NCBI RefSeq assembly: GCF_014701195.1
Contig: NZ_AP018712.1
Coordinates: 124,001 to 188,000, forward strand
DNA: 64,000 bases
Direction of reading: 5' to 3'
From: Tepiditoga spiralis
GTDB taxonomy: Bacteria; Thermotogota; Thermotogae; Petrotogales; Petrotogaceae
The notes under the pieces are model-generated. The model made no database searches, was not told the origin of the DNA, and worked only from the letters and a program-made list of their open reading frames with translations. This document shows positions 51,837-60,122 of the stretch, one piece after another (the first letter of the stretch is position 1; each line of letters opens with the position of its first letter). The position numbers and the translations under genes were made by a program.

Positions 51837-52115
51837 ATGGAAATCTTAAAAGTCAGTCATAAATCAGCACCAAATAAAGTAGCTGGAGCAATTGCTGGAG
51901 TTTTAAGTAAAACAGGAGAAGTTGAAATACAATCCATAGGTGCTGGAGCAGTCAATCAAGCTGTTAAGGCAATAGCAATTGCAAAAAGATTTATTGAAAA
52001 TGATGGAAAAGAACTTTATGTTATTCCTGGATTTGTAGAAGTTAAAGTTGGTGAAGAAGAAAGAACCGGGATAAAGTTTAAAGTATATATAGAAAGCGAA
52101 GAAAAATCTGAATGA
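51837..52115 (+). CDS. spoVS: Stage V sporulation protein S-like (SpoVS)
   Basis: The 92-residue protein matches SpoVS: MEILKVSHKSAPNKVAGAIAG at the start, then IGAGAVNQAVKAIAIAKRFI, PGFVEVKVGEEERTGIKFKV. The fold is a small nucleic-acid-binding alpha/beta domain. SpoVS is widespread in non-sporulating bacteria including Thermotogota, where its role is not known. RBS AAGGAGG precedes it. The stop overlaps the next start (ATGA). Confidence 0.93.
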   Translation: MEILKVSHKSAPNKVAGAIAGVLSKTGEVEIQSIGAGAVNQAVKAIAIAKRFIENDGKELYVIPGFVEVKVGEEERTGIKFKVYIESEEKSE

Positions 52116-52357
52116 TTGATGAAAAAACTATACAAGAAATAATTGCCGCGTGCACAAGCGATGCGCGGCTTTTTTCTATTATTGAAGATTTAAAAACTAA
52201 AACTAAAGAAGAAAGATTTGTTATTAGAAAAAAAGCTTCTATAATTCTATCAAAGGTTAATGGAATTGAAAAAGAAGCTTTAAAATTTTATTATATCATT
52301 ACGGAAGATGGGGTTATTGAAGAAATACTTAGGAGGTTAAAACGTGGAAAAACCTAA
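52112..52357 (+). CDS. Unrecognised 81-residue protein with an internal terminator-like hairpin
   Basis: I do not recognise this protein. It is helical, charged and without membrane segment: IIAACTSDARLFSIIEDLKTK, then ERFVIRKKASIILSKVNG and EEILRRLKRGKT. It is translationally coupled to spoVS (ATGA overlap) and to the DUF1385 gene (14-base overlap, GTG start), so it is likely real. Codons 12-21 are GC-rich and form a strong hairpin followed by a T run (52145-52175), which is discussed as a separate feature. Confidence 0.65.
   Translation: MIDEKTIQEIIAACTSDARLFSIIEDLKTKTKEERFVIRKKASIILSKVNGIEKEALKFYYIITEDGVIEEILRRLKRGKT
52145..52175 (+). terminator. Terminator-like hairpin inside the coding sequence after spoVS
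   Basis: GCCGCG (52145-52150) pairs with CGCGGC (52164-52169), with a further T-G pair, and is followed by TTTTTT. It begins 33 bases after the start codon of the 81-residue protein. If it works, transcripts would end after spoVS unless translating ribosomes melt it. Confidence 0.6.
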
Positions 52358-53231
52358 AACAGTTGGAGGACAAGCTGTAATTGAAGGAGTTATGATGAAA
52401 GGAATTCATACAGTTGTCGCCGTAAAAAAAGAAAATGGAAAAGTAGCTGTAAAAAAATTAAAGGATAAATCTTGGGGGTTAATAGAAAAAATTCCTTTTA
52501 TAAGAGGATTTTTTATATTATTGCATGCAATGATAATAGGAATGAATGCATTATCTTATTCTGCATCAGTCTCTGGCGAAGAAGATGAGGAATTCACAAA
52601 AAAAGATATGATACTATCAATATTATTTGCATTTTTGGTTGCTGGACTTGGATTTGGAGCGCTTCCAGTACTCTTAACAAAACCATTTAAAATAGAATCT
52701 GAATTTTGGTTTGCATTAATTGAAGGCATAATAAGAGCATTTTTAGTAATAGGATATATATGGGCAATTTCATTAATGAAAGATGTTAAAAGAGTTTTTG
52801 AATATCACGGTGCAGAACATAAGAGTGTTTTTACTTATGAACAAAACGAACCACTTGAAGTTAAATATGCAAAAAAATATACAACATTGCATCCAAGATG
52901 TGGTACAAGCTTTATGATAATTACTGTTTTTGCTTCAATAATAGTATTTGCTGCATTTGGAGCTTTGGGATATAATTCGTTATTAATAAAAGTTTTATCA
53001 AGAATATTATTATTACCTTTAGTTGCAAGTTTAGCTTATGAGTTTCAAAGATTTACAGCAAATATAATAACAACTCCATTAGGTAAAATATTGGCTTATC
53101 CTGGATTAATGCTACAAAAAATAACAACATCCGAACCAGATGAACAACAATTAAAAATAGGTTTAATATCTTTAAAATATGCGCTTAAAGAAGATTTTGA
53201 TGGAGAAATAGAAGTTGATATAAACGACTAG
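52344..53231 (+). CDS. DUF1385 membrane protein (YqhQ-like)
   Basis: The 295-residue protein has the DUF1385 signatures VGGQAVIEGVMMKG at the start and EYHGAEHKSVFTYE near residue 152, LHPRCGTSFMIITV near 181 and RFTANIITTPLGKILAYPGLMLQKITTSEPDEQQ near 235. About four membrane helices are present. The family (YqhQ in Bacillus) has no agreed biochemical role. Start is GTG 52344 with AGGAGG nine bases upstream. A terminator follows directly. Confidence 0.9.
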   Translation: MEKPKTVGGQAVIEGVMMKGIHTVVAVKKENGKVAVKKLKDKSWGLIEKIPFIRGFFILLHAMIIGMNALSYSASVSGEEDEEFTKKDMILSILFAFLVAGLGFGALPVLLTKPFKIESEFWFALIEGIIRAFLVIGYIWAISLMKDVKRVFEYHGAEHKSVFTYEQNEPLEVKYAKKYTTLHPRCGTSFMIITVFASIIVFAAFGALGYNSLLIKVLSRILLLPLVASLAYEFQRFTANIITTPLGKILAYPGLMLQKITTSEPDEQQLKIGLISLKYALKEDFDGEIEVDIND

Positions 53232-53252
53232 CTTTTAGCTAGTCGTTTTTTT
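53222..53252. terminator. Bidirectional terminator
   Basis: An 11-bp stem (53222-53232 with 53238-53248) is followed by a T run. It overlaps the DUF1385 stop and lies just before the convergent response-regulator gene. Confidence 0.85.
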
Positions 53253-53253
53253 C

Positions 53254-53985
53254 TTAAAAATCTAATTTTTCTTTTATTCTAGACAAATAACTTCTTCCTA
53301 TTTTTAATGATGTTTTATTCTTATCACATAATTCAAGGGTATAATCTCTTAAAAACCATTTTTTTAATTTTTTTACTTTATCAACAGAAACTATATAACT
53401 CTTATGTATTCTCAAAAATTTACTAGAATCAAGTATTTTTTCTAAATTTTTTAAACTTTGATCAAAATAAAATTCTCTATCATAAGTACACAAAAAAGTA
53501 TACTTGTCTTGTGCTTTAAAATAATACACTTCTTCGTGTGGAATTATCAATATTTCATCTCCATCTTTAACTGAAAATCTTTCTTTTATATTTTCTTCTT
53601 TTATCATATTCTTTATTTTTTCTAATATATTATTTTTATCTCTTTCTTTTGCTCTATCAATTGATTTTTTTAATCTTTCATAATTTGTAGGTTTCAATAA
53701 ATAATCAATTGCATTTTCTTCAAATGCTTTAACAGCATATTCATCATAAGCTGTTAAAAATATTATCATTGGAGAATATGTTAGTTTTTTTATAACTTCA
53801 AATCCATTTAATTCTGGTAAATTTATATCTAAAAATACCAAATCAGGTTTATTTTTTTTTATACTATGAACTGCACTTTTTCCATCCATGACTTTATCAA
53901 TAATTTCTATATCATTAAATTTTTTTAAAAGCATTTCAAGCCTTGAAATTGCTGGTAACTCATCTTCAACTATTATACATCTCAC
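53254..53985 (-). CDS. LytTR-family response regulator
   Basis: The 243-residue protein has an N-terminal receiver domain (VEDE near 6-9, phosphoacceptor Asp53 in FLDINLPELNG, FLTAYDEYAVKAFEENAIDYLLKP near 77-100) and a C-terminal LytTR DNA-binding domain (about 140-243, with YFKAQDKYTFL and FLRIHKSYIV). It is the partner of the LytS-like kinase, one base apart. Targets are likely nearby genes with paired 9-12-bp direct repeats; I do not see a convincing pair in the glgB promoter. Confidence 0.92.
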   Translation of the reverse strand: MRCIIVEDELPAISRLEMLLKKFNDIEIIDKVMDGKSAVHSIKKNKPDLVFLDINLPELNGFEVIKKLTYSPMIIFLTAYDEYAVKAFEENAIDYLLKPTNYERLKKSIDRAKERDKNNILEKIKNMIKEENIKERFSVKDGDEILIIPHEEVYYFKAQDKYTFLCTYDREFYFDQSLKNLEKILDSSKFLRIHKSYIVSVDKVKKLKKWFLRDYTLELCDKNKTSLKIGRSYLSRIKEKLDF

Positions 53986-53986
53986 A

Positions 53987-55027
53987 TTAAATCACCTCTT
54001 TTGGAAAAGTAATTTTTACAGTTGTACCATTTGAAGTAGAATTAATTTTTACATTACTTTTATCTTTAAATAGTAATTTTAATCGTTCTTTTACGCTTTT
54101 TATACCAAATCCATTTAATTCTCCTTCAAATCCAACACCATTATCTTTGACAACAATATTAATTTTATTTTCTATATTCATAGCTTCTATAAATATTTTA
54201 CCACCATTTTTTTTCTTTGATATTCCATGAATAACTGAATTTTCAACAATTGGTTCAATTATTAATGGAGGAATCAAATTATTTTTTATACTTTCATCAA
54301 TTATAATTTCATATTCTAATCTATCTCCCATTCTTATTTTTTCAATATCAAGATATTTTTTTATTAATTCAAATTCTTCTTCTAAAGTTTGGAATTTTTT
54401 ATCTGATGAATATAATATTTTCCTATATATACCAGAAAGATTTATAACAACTTCTTCAACTTTTTTTGGAGAAGAATAAGCTAAATCAAGTATAGAATTT
54501 AAAGTATTGAATAAAAAATGTGGATTTATTTTAGATTGTAAAGCTGCTAATTCTGATTTCAGCATATTTTCTTTTAGTTTATTATTTTCTATAATTTTTT
54601 TAGTTATTTCTTTTTTCAATTTATAGTAAAATAAATATAAAAATATAGTTCCAAGTATTAAAACACCATTTATCAACAAAAGTATCCCTTGAAAAAAACC
54701 TACTTTTAAAAACATGCCTGGAAAAATTATACTAGTTAAAACAGAAAATGTTTGAAATCCAATATATATACTCAACATAAAAATGGAAAATAAAATCAAA
54801 TTATTTATTATTTTAGAATCTATGCTCTTTTTTAAAAATTTTTTATATAAGTAATAGAGCATAAAAAATGAAAAACTCAAAGAATTACTTAAAATCAACG
54901 AAATTCCCAAAGTTATAATAAAATGTTCATATGAAGAAACTAATATCGCTATAAAAACAGAAAATAAAACTCCAATTATTTGAGTAATAATAAATATTTT
55001 TAAAAATTGATTTTTTATTAACTTCAT
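53987..55027 (-). CDS. LytS-type sensor histidine kinase
   Basis: The 346-residue protein has about five to six N-terminal membrane helices (to about 140), a His_kinase domain with LQSKINPHFLFNTLNSILDLAY (catalytic His near 171) and a C-terminal HATPase_c domain with EPIVENSVIHGISK (N box), KDNGVGFEG (G1) and GFGIKSVKERL (G2). Such kinases sense membrane or envelope signals. It overlaps the upstream TPR-gene stop by four bases, so it belongs to the glgB operon. Confidence 0.9.
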   Translation of the reverse strand: MKLIKNQFLKIFIITQIIGVLFSVFIAILVSSYEHFIITLGISLILSNSLSFSFFMLYYLYKKFLKKSIDSKIINNLILFSIFMLSIYIGFQTFSVLTSIIFPGMFLKVGFFQGILLLINGVLILGTIFLYLFYYKLKKEITKKIIENNKLKENMLKSELAALQSKINPHFLFNTLNSILDLAYSSPKKVEEVVINLSGIYRKILYSSDKKFQTLEEEFELIKKYLDIEKIRMGDRLEYEIIIDESIKNNLIPPLIIEPIVENSVIHGISKKKNGGKIFIEAMNIENKINIVVKDNGVGFEGELNGFGIKSVKERLKLLFKDKSNVKINSTSNGTTVKITFPKEVI

Positions 55028-55695
55028 TTTTTATTCACCAAACTTTTCATACGTTCCTTTGAAAGTTGTGAATAAAACGATTCTTTATATTTTTTAACTA
55101 TTTTTTCATATAGTTCATATGCTCTTTTATAATCTTTTTTTAATTCTTTTAAATCTGCTAATTTAAATAAAATTTCTGCGTTATTATCAATTAAAAGCTG
55201 AGAATCATAATTAGAATTATTTAAAATATATTCATAGTCTGATATTGAAGTATCAACACAAAATGGAAAATCTTTCAACTCATAAAGAGCATTTGCTCTT
55301 ATATAATGAAAACTAATGCTGTAAGGATCATTTTTTACAGCATCAGACATTTCAGAATATCCAGAATAAACATACCATAACTTTATTGGAATAAACCATT
55401 GTTCTTTTCCAATTTTTAATAAAACACGTCCATATAAAAGTTGTGCCTTTGGAATATACGAAATATTAAGAATATTCTTATATATATTTTTTGCTCTTGA
55501 AAAAGATTCAAAACTCCCATTTTCTCCAAGATATTCATACAATCTTGCTAAATCAAACATTTTTTGAGTATCATTTGGATATTTTTCTAAGTAATCTTCA
55601 TACTTTTTTATTTGTTCTTTTATAACAATAATATCCGTATATGAATACAAAAAAACTGGAATGATTAACAAAAAAATAAAAATAATTTTTTTCAT
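55024..55695 (-). CDS. Exported TPR-like repeat protein
   Basis: The protein (223 residues from ATG 55695) has a signal peptide (KKIIFIFLLIIPVFLYSY) and then helical repeats that look like tetratricopeptide repeats: LEKYPNDTQKMFDLARLYEYLG (about 37-58), AKNIYKNILN, then YELKDFPFCVDTSISDYEYIL and LADLKELKKDYKRAYELYEKIVKKY (about 184-208). A role as a peptide or protein scaffold outside the membrane is likely. I use ATG 55695 with GGAG upstream; an in-frame ATG at 55719 lies in glgB. Coupling to the kinase suggests it may feed the sensor; this is inference. Confidence 0.75.
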   Translation of the reverse strand: MKKIIFIFLLIIPVFLYSYTDIIVIKEQIKKYEDYLEKYPNDTQKMFDLARLYEYLGENGSFESFSRAKNIYKNILNISYIPKAQLLYGRVLLKIGKEQWFIPIKLWYVYSGYSEMSDAVKNDPYSISFHYIRANALYELKDFPFCVDTSISDYEYILNNSNYDSQLLIDNNAEILFKLADLKELKKDYKRAYELYEKIVKKYKESFYSQLSKERMKSLVNKK

Positions 55696-55715
55696 ATTAG
55701 TTCTCCATATGAAAC

Positions 55716-57893
55716 TCATTTTTTAAATTTAATATATAATGCTGCAAGTGGCGGTAAAGTTATATTTATTGATTGATCTCTTCCATGAAATTTAACATTT
55801 TCTGTTTTTATTTCATGAATATTATCTACATTACTTCCCCAATATCCTTCCCAATCTGTATTCATTATTTCAACATATGTACCTTTTTTAGGTACACCTA
55901 TTCTATAGTTATATCTTGGAACTGGTGTAAAATTAAATATACAAACAGTAAATTCGTTTTCATCTCTTGACTTTCTAATAAAACTTAAAACACTGTTTTC
56001 ACTATCATTAAAGTCTATCCATTCAAACCCTTCATTAAAACTATCTAATTCGTATAATTCTTTATTTTCTTTATAAATTTTATTTAAATCTTTTACAAAA
56101 TTTTGCATTTTTCTATGTGATTCATATTGTAAAAGATTCCAATCTAATTGTTTTTTACAATCCCATTCATTTCTTTGAGCAAACTCTGATCCCATAAAAA
56201 TTAATTTTTTACCAGGATGAGAATACATATAAGCATATAAAAGCCTTAAATTTGCAAATTTTTGCCAATCATCTCCAGGCATTTTTTCTAATAAACTTTT
56301 CTTTCCATAAACTACTTCATCATGAGATAAAGACAAAATAAATTTTTCAGAAAAAGCATAAACCATTGAAAATGTTATTTCATTTTGAGCATACTTTCTG
56401 TATATGGGATCTTTTTTAAAATATTCTAAAGTATCGTGCATCCATCCCATATTCCATTTAAATGTATAACCAAGTCCATTATTTTCAACATCTCTTGTTA
56501 CACCATCAAAGGAAGTTGATTCTTCTGCTATCATTAATACTCCTGGATGATACTTTTTCATAATAGAGTTTAAATACTTCATAAACTCAATTGCTTCAAG
56601 ATTTTCTCTTCCACCATATTTATTTGGTATCCATTCTCCATCTTTTCTACTATAATCTAAATATAACATAGAAGCTACTGCATCAACTCGTAATCCATCA
56701 AAATGAAATTTTTCAACCCAATACAATGCATTAGAAATTAAAAAATTTTTTACTTCATTTCTTCCATAATTAAATATATAAGTTCCCCAATCTATATGTT
56801 CACCCAATCTTGGATCGATATGTTCATACAATCCTGTTCCATCAAATCTACCAAGTGCATGAGCATCCTTTGGAAAATGTCCTGGAACCCAATCTAAAAT
56901 CACCCCTATATTATTTTCATGAAACTTATCTATTAAATATTTAAGATGTTCTGGTCTTCCAAATCTACTTGTTGGAGCATAATATCCTGTTACTTGATAT
57001 CCCCAAGATTCATCTAAAGGATGTTCTTCTATTGACATAAACTCTACATGTGTAAATCCTTGCTCTTTTACATAATTAACTAATTTTTCTGATAATTCTA
57101 AATAAGATAAAAATTTATTTTCTTCATTTCTAACCCAAGATCCTAAATGAACCTCATAAGTCGAAATTGGTTTTGCTTCCCAATTATTTTCTTTTCTAAG
57201 TTTAATCCATTTTTTATCATTCCATTTATATTTAGTCGTATAAACAATAGAAGCATTTGATGGTCTTACTTCATTATAAAATGCATAAGGATCTGTTTTT
57301 AAAAGAATTTCATTATTTTGAGCTTTTATTTCAAATTTATATAAATCGCCTTCTTTTATTCCAGGTATAAATATCTCCCAAACACCAGAACTTCCTAAAA
57401 CTCTCATTTGATGAACCCTTCCATCCCAATTATTAAAATTACCAATCACACTAACCCTTTTAGCAGAAGGAGCCCATACTGAAAATAATACACCTGAAAT
57501 TCTATTTATAGTTAATTTATGAGCTCCAAGTTTTTCATAAATTTTATGATGATTTCCTTCATTAAATAAATATAAATCATATTCTGTTATTTGAGGTAAA
57601 AAAGAATATGGATCTCTTAATGTCCATTTATTTTTATTTATTCCTGTAAATTCAAATTTATACTTAAAAAATTCTTTTGCTTGAAATACCTTTTCAAATA
57701 AACCATTTTCATTTATTTTTTCAAGATAAAATCTCTTATCTTTTGAAACCAATCTTACTTTTTCTGCGTCTGGTTTAAAAACTCTTACAACCATTTCATT
57801 TTTATTTAATTTATGCATACCTAAATATTTAAATGGATCATGACAATCAGCATTTATTATTTTTTTTATTTCATCATCTGTTAACAAACTCAT
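55716..57893 (-). CDS. glgB: 1,4-alpha-glucan branching enzyme (GH13)
   Basis: The 725-residue enzyme adds alpha-1,6 branches to glycogen. It has two N-terminal CBM48-like modules (about 15-110 and 120-215), a GH13 barrel with DWVPGHFPKDAH (near 341), FDGLRVDAVASMLYLDYSR (nucleophile Asp near 405), MIAEESTSF (acid/base Glu near 459) and LSLSHDEVVYGK (near 525), and a C-terminal beta domain. Length is typical for GlgB with the extra N-terminal module. It is the first gene of a minus-strand operon with the TPR, kinase and regulator genes. RBS GGGAGGGG. Confidence 0.95.
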   Translation of the reverse strand: MSLLTDDEIKKIINADCHDPFKYLGMHKLNKNEMVVRVFKPDAEKVRLVSKDKRFYLEKINENGLFEKVFQAKEFFKYKFEFTGINKNKWTLRDPYSFLPQITEYDLYLFNEGNHHKIYEKLGAHKLTINRISGVLFSVWAPSAKRVSVIGNFNNWDGRVHQMRVLGSSGVWEIFIPGIKEGDLYKFEIKAQNNEILLKTDPYAFYNEVRPSNASIVYTTKYKWNDKKWIKLRKENNWEAKPISTYEVHLGSWVRNEENKFLSYLELSEKLVNYVKEQGFTHVEFMSIEEHPLDESWGYQVTGYYAPTSRFGRPEHLKYLIDKFHENNIGVILDWVPGHFPKDAHALGRFDGTGLYEHIDPRLGEHIDWGTYIFNYGRNEVKNFLISNALYWVEKFHFDGLRVDAVASMLYLDYSRKDGEWIPNKYGGRENLEAIEFMKYLNSIMKKYHPGVLMIAEESTSFDGVTRDVENNGLGYTFKWNMGWMHDTLEYFKKDPIYRKYAQNEITFSMVYAFSEKFILSLSHDEVVYGKKSLLEKMPGDDWQKFANLRLLYAYMYSHPGKKLIFMGSEFAQRNEWDCKKQLDWNLLQYESHRKMQNFVKDLNKIYKENKELYELDSFNEGFEWIDFNDSENSVLSFIRKSRDENEFTVCIFNFTPVPRYNYRIGVPKKGTYVEIMNTDWEGYWGSNVDNIHEIKTENVKFHGRDQSINITLPPLAALYIKFKK

Positions 57894-57957
57894 TAAAAAC
57901 CCCTCCCAAAAATTTATTCTACTAATAAATTATATAACAAATTAAAGAAAAAAACAA

Positions 57958-57979
57958 ATAGCCGATTATAATCGGCTAT
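57958..57979 (-). terminator. Intrinsic terminator after the lipoprotein gene
   Basis: A perfect palindrome of 22 bases centred between 57968 and 57969 is followed on the minus strand by TTTGTTTTTTT. It overlaps the last base of the coding sequence. Confidence 0.8.
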
Positions 57980-59112
57980 CATTGTTTTATTTCAACTGTC
58001 ATCTGCGTAAATGACTGATTTATTATATTGATTTTATTTTTGAAATAAGGTTTTAATATTCTAATATAAAAATCTTCTGGTTGTAAAAAAGTATTGGTAA
58101 CTACATCAACATATCCATCTTCAAATGATTTAGATCCAATATCTATTATTCCTGCTGATTTTTTTAAGTAAGAAATAAAATCAGCATATTGATCATAGTT
58201 CATTTTATTAATAAATAATTCCATAGGTAATCCATTTGCTAATTGATTCATCCAATCTTTTATTATTAACTTTGATATTTCATCACCTGATACCAATGAT
58301 GCATCTTCAACTGCTTTTTTTACTGCTATCATTGAAGAAATATCTGAAGCACCTCTTTCATCACTATATGAAGATATTATTTTTCCTGTTTGAGTCCAAT
58401 AAACTTTAAAATTAACCTTTGCTCTAGCGCCAAGCAATCCATAAACCTCACCTGTAGATTCTCCATAAAGCTCACCTGTTAAAAGAACATCAACTCCATA
58501 TTTTTTTAAAGATTTTGCCAATTGTGGTATATCCTTTTGTTTCGTTTTTATAATTTCATTTAATCTTTCCGTATCATAAACATCAAATCCATATTCTTTT
58601 AATTTTGATAAAAGAGCAATTTCTGCACTTCTATCCTCAAAAGATAAAGAACCTTTATATGCTTTACTTGGAAGCCATACTCCAACTTTAGGTTTGTTCA
58701 TTTTTCTAATTATATAAAAAAAGTCATCATCTGGTATATTTTTACTAACTGTAAACTCAATTTCAACCTTATAATAATCGCTTTGATAAGGTCCTTTACT
58801 TAAAATATTTTCACTTTTTATATAACCAAGAGTTTTAGTAAATATTGACTTATCAACAAGAGTAAAGTTTGAAACTTTTTTTTCACCATAAAGTTTAAAA
58901 CCAACTGATTGTTGTAAAGCTTTTAATCTTGCATCTGTTTCTGCAGAATTGTAATCATATCCTATTCCCTCAACAGTTATTTTTATTGTATCATCAACTT
59001 TTGATTGTGGTGTTGAAAAAGATTGATAATAAGGTATTTCAGATTGTTGTGGACTACATGATACAAAAAATAATAATGCTATTAAAGTTATCAACAAATA
59101 TAATTTTTTCAT
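57979..59112 (-). CDS. Lipoprotein with LPP20/FlgT-like and CsgG-like regions
   Basis: The 377-residue protein has a lipoprotein signal peptide ending in the lipobox FVSC (Cys19). Residues 45-125 resemble the LPP20/FlgT N-terminal domain (VEGIGYDYNSAETDARLKALQQSVG and KSENILSKGPYQSDYYKVEIEFTV). Residues 140-270 resemble a CsgG/FlgT middle domain (LLSKLKEYGFDVYDTERLNEII, LKKYGVDVLLTGELYG). The rest is not recognised. Such proteins sit on the outer envelope and in some bacteria help flagellar or curli assembly. There are no flagellar genes nearby, so the function is open. It overlaps dprA by four bases. Confidence 0.75.
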   Translation of the reverse strand: MKKLYLLITLIALLFFVSCSPQQSEIPYYQSFSTPQSKVDDTIKITVEGIGYDYNSAETDARLKALQQSVGFKLYGEKKVSNFTLVDKSIFTKTLGYIKSENILSKGPYQSDYYKVEIEFTVSKNIPDDDFFYIIRKMNKPKVGVWLPSKAYKGSLSFEDRSAEIALLSKLKEYGFDVYDTERLNEIIKTKQKDIPQLAKSLKKYGVDVLLTGELYGESTGEVYGLLGARAKVNFKVYWTQTGKIISSYSDERGASDISSMIAVKKAVEDASLVSGDEISKLIIKDWMNQLANGLPMELFINKMNYDQYADFISYLKKSAGIIDIGSKSFEDGYVDVVTNTFLQPEDFYIRILKPYFKNKINIINQSFTQMTVEIKQ

Positions 59113-60098
59113 ACTTTCCCTCCCATCGAATACACACCATCTACATTTTGTAAATGACCAGATATTTCAAGTTTCATTAATATTGATAAAATTTTTGATA
59201 TTTCAAAATTACTATTTTCATATAAAAGTTCTACAGTATTTTTACCATCATTTATTAAATTAATTATACTACATTCTTCAACAGAAAAATTATTTATTTT
59301 GACAAGTTGTTCAATATTAAAGGTTTTCTGTATTTCTTCAAGAGAATATATTGGCTTTGCTCCCATATATATAAGATAATTTGTTCCATATGAATTAATT
59401 CTATTGATATCTCCTGGAAGTGCATAAACTTCTCTGCCAAAATCCATTGCATAATTTGCAGTTATTAAAGAACCACTTTTTTTTGCTGCTTCAATAACTA
59501 TTGTTGATTTTGAAAGTCCTGCTATTATTCTATTTCTATAAGGAAATGTATACTTTGCAGGTTTTGTTCCTGGAAAATATTCAGAAATAATTAATCCTTG
59601 ATTAGAAATTTTATTGTATAAATGCATATTAGCTTTTGGATATATAATATCAACTCCACAACCTAAAACTGCAATAGTCTTTTTAGAATTCATATGAGCT
59701 ATAGAATCAATACCAAAAGCCATACCACTAACTATAGTATAATTATTTATTTCATTTGTTATTAAAGAACACATTTTTTTACCATATTCAGTAGGTTTTC
59801 TTGTTCCAACTACTGATACAGTATTTGTTTTTAACAAAGAAATATCTCCAATATAATAAAGGATTACAGGTGGATCTGGTATTTCTTTTAAAAGTTCTGG
59901 ATATTCATCATCAAAATAAGTTATTATACCTATATTTTTTTTTGACAAAATATCATATAAATATTTCTTTTTTTCATTAAAATCTTCTTTAAAAGGCAAT
60001 AAATTCTTTTCAAAAGCCTCTATAAGTTCTTCATTACTCAATTTATATACTTCTCTTAAAGTTATTAAATCAATTGTGTTCAAAATTTTCTCCCCCAA
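59109..60098 (-). CDS. dprA: DNA processing protein DprA (Smf)
   Basis: The 329-residue protein has the Rossmann-like DprA fold: ISLLKTNTVSVVGTRKPTEYGKKM near 87, IVSGMAFGIDSIAHMNS near 122, TIAVLGCGVDIIYPKAN near 140 and IVIEAAKKSGSLITANYAMDFGREVYALPGDI near 200-231. It lacks a clear N-terminal SAM extension, and its C-terminal winged helix is present but short (about 265-325). DprA loads RecA on incoming single-stranded DNA in natural transformation. RBS GGGGGAG. Confidence 0.93.
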   Translation of the reverse strand: MGEKILNTIDLITLREVYKLSNEELIEAFEKNLLPFKEDFNEKKKYLYDILSKKNIGIITYFDDEYPELLKEIPDPPVILYYIGDISLLKTNTVSVVGTRKPTEYGKKMCSLITNEINNYTIVSGMAFGIDSIAHMNSKKTIAVLGCGVDIIYPKANMHLYNKISNQGLIISEYFPGTKPAKYTFPYRNRIIAGLSKSTIVIEAAKKSGSLITANYAMDFGREVYALPGDINRINSYGTNYLIYMGAKPIYSLEEIQKTFNIEQLVKINNFSVEECSIINLINDGKNTVELLYENSNFEISKILSILMKLEISGHLQNVDGVYSMGGKV

Positions 60099-60122
60099 AA
60101 TAATTAAATAATTTAATTATAT

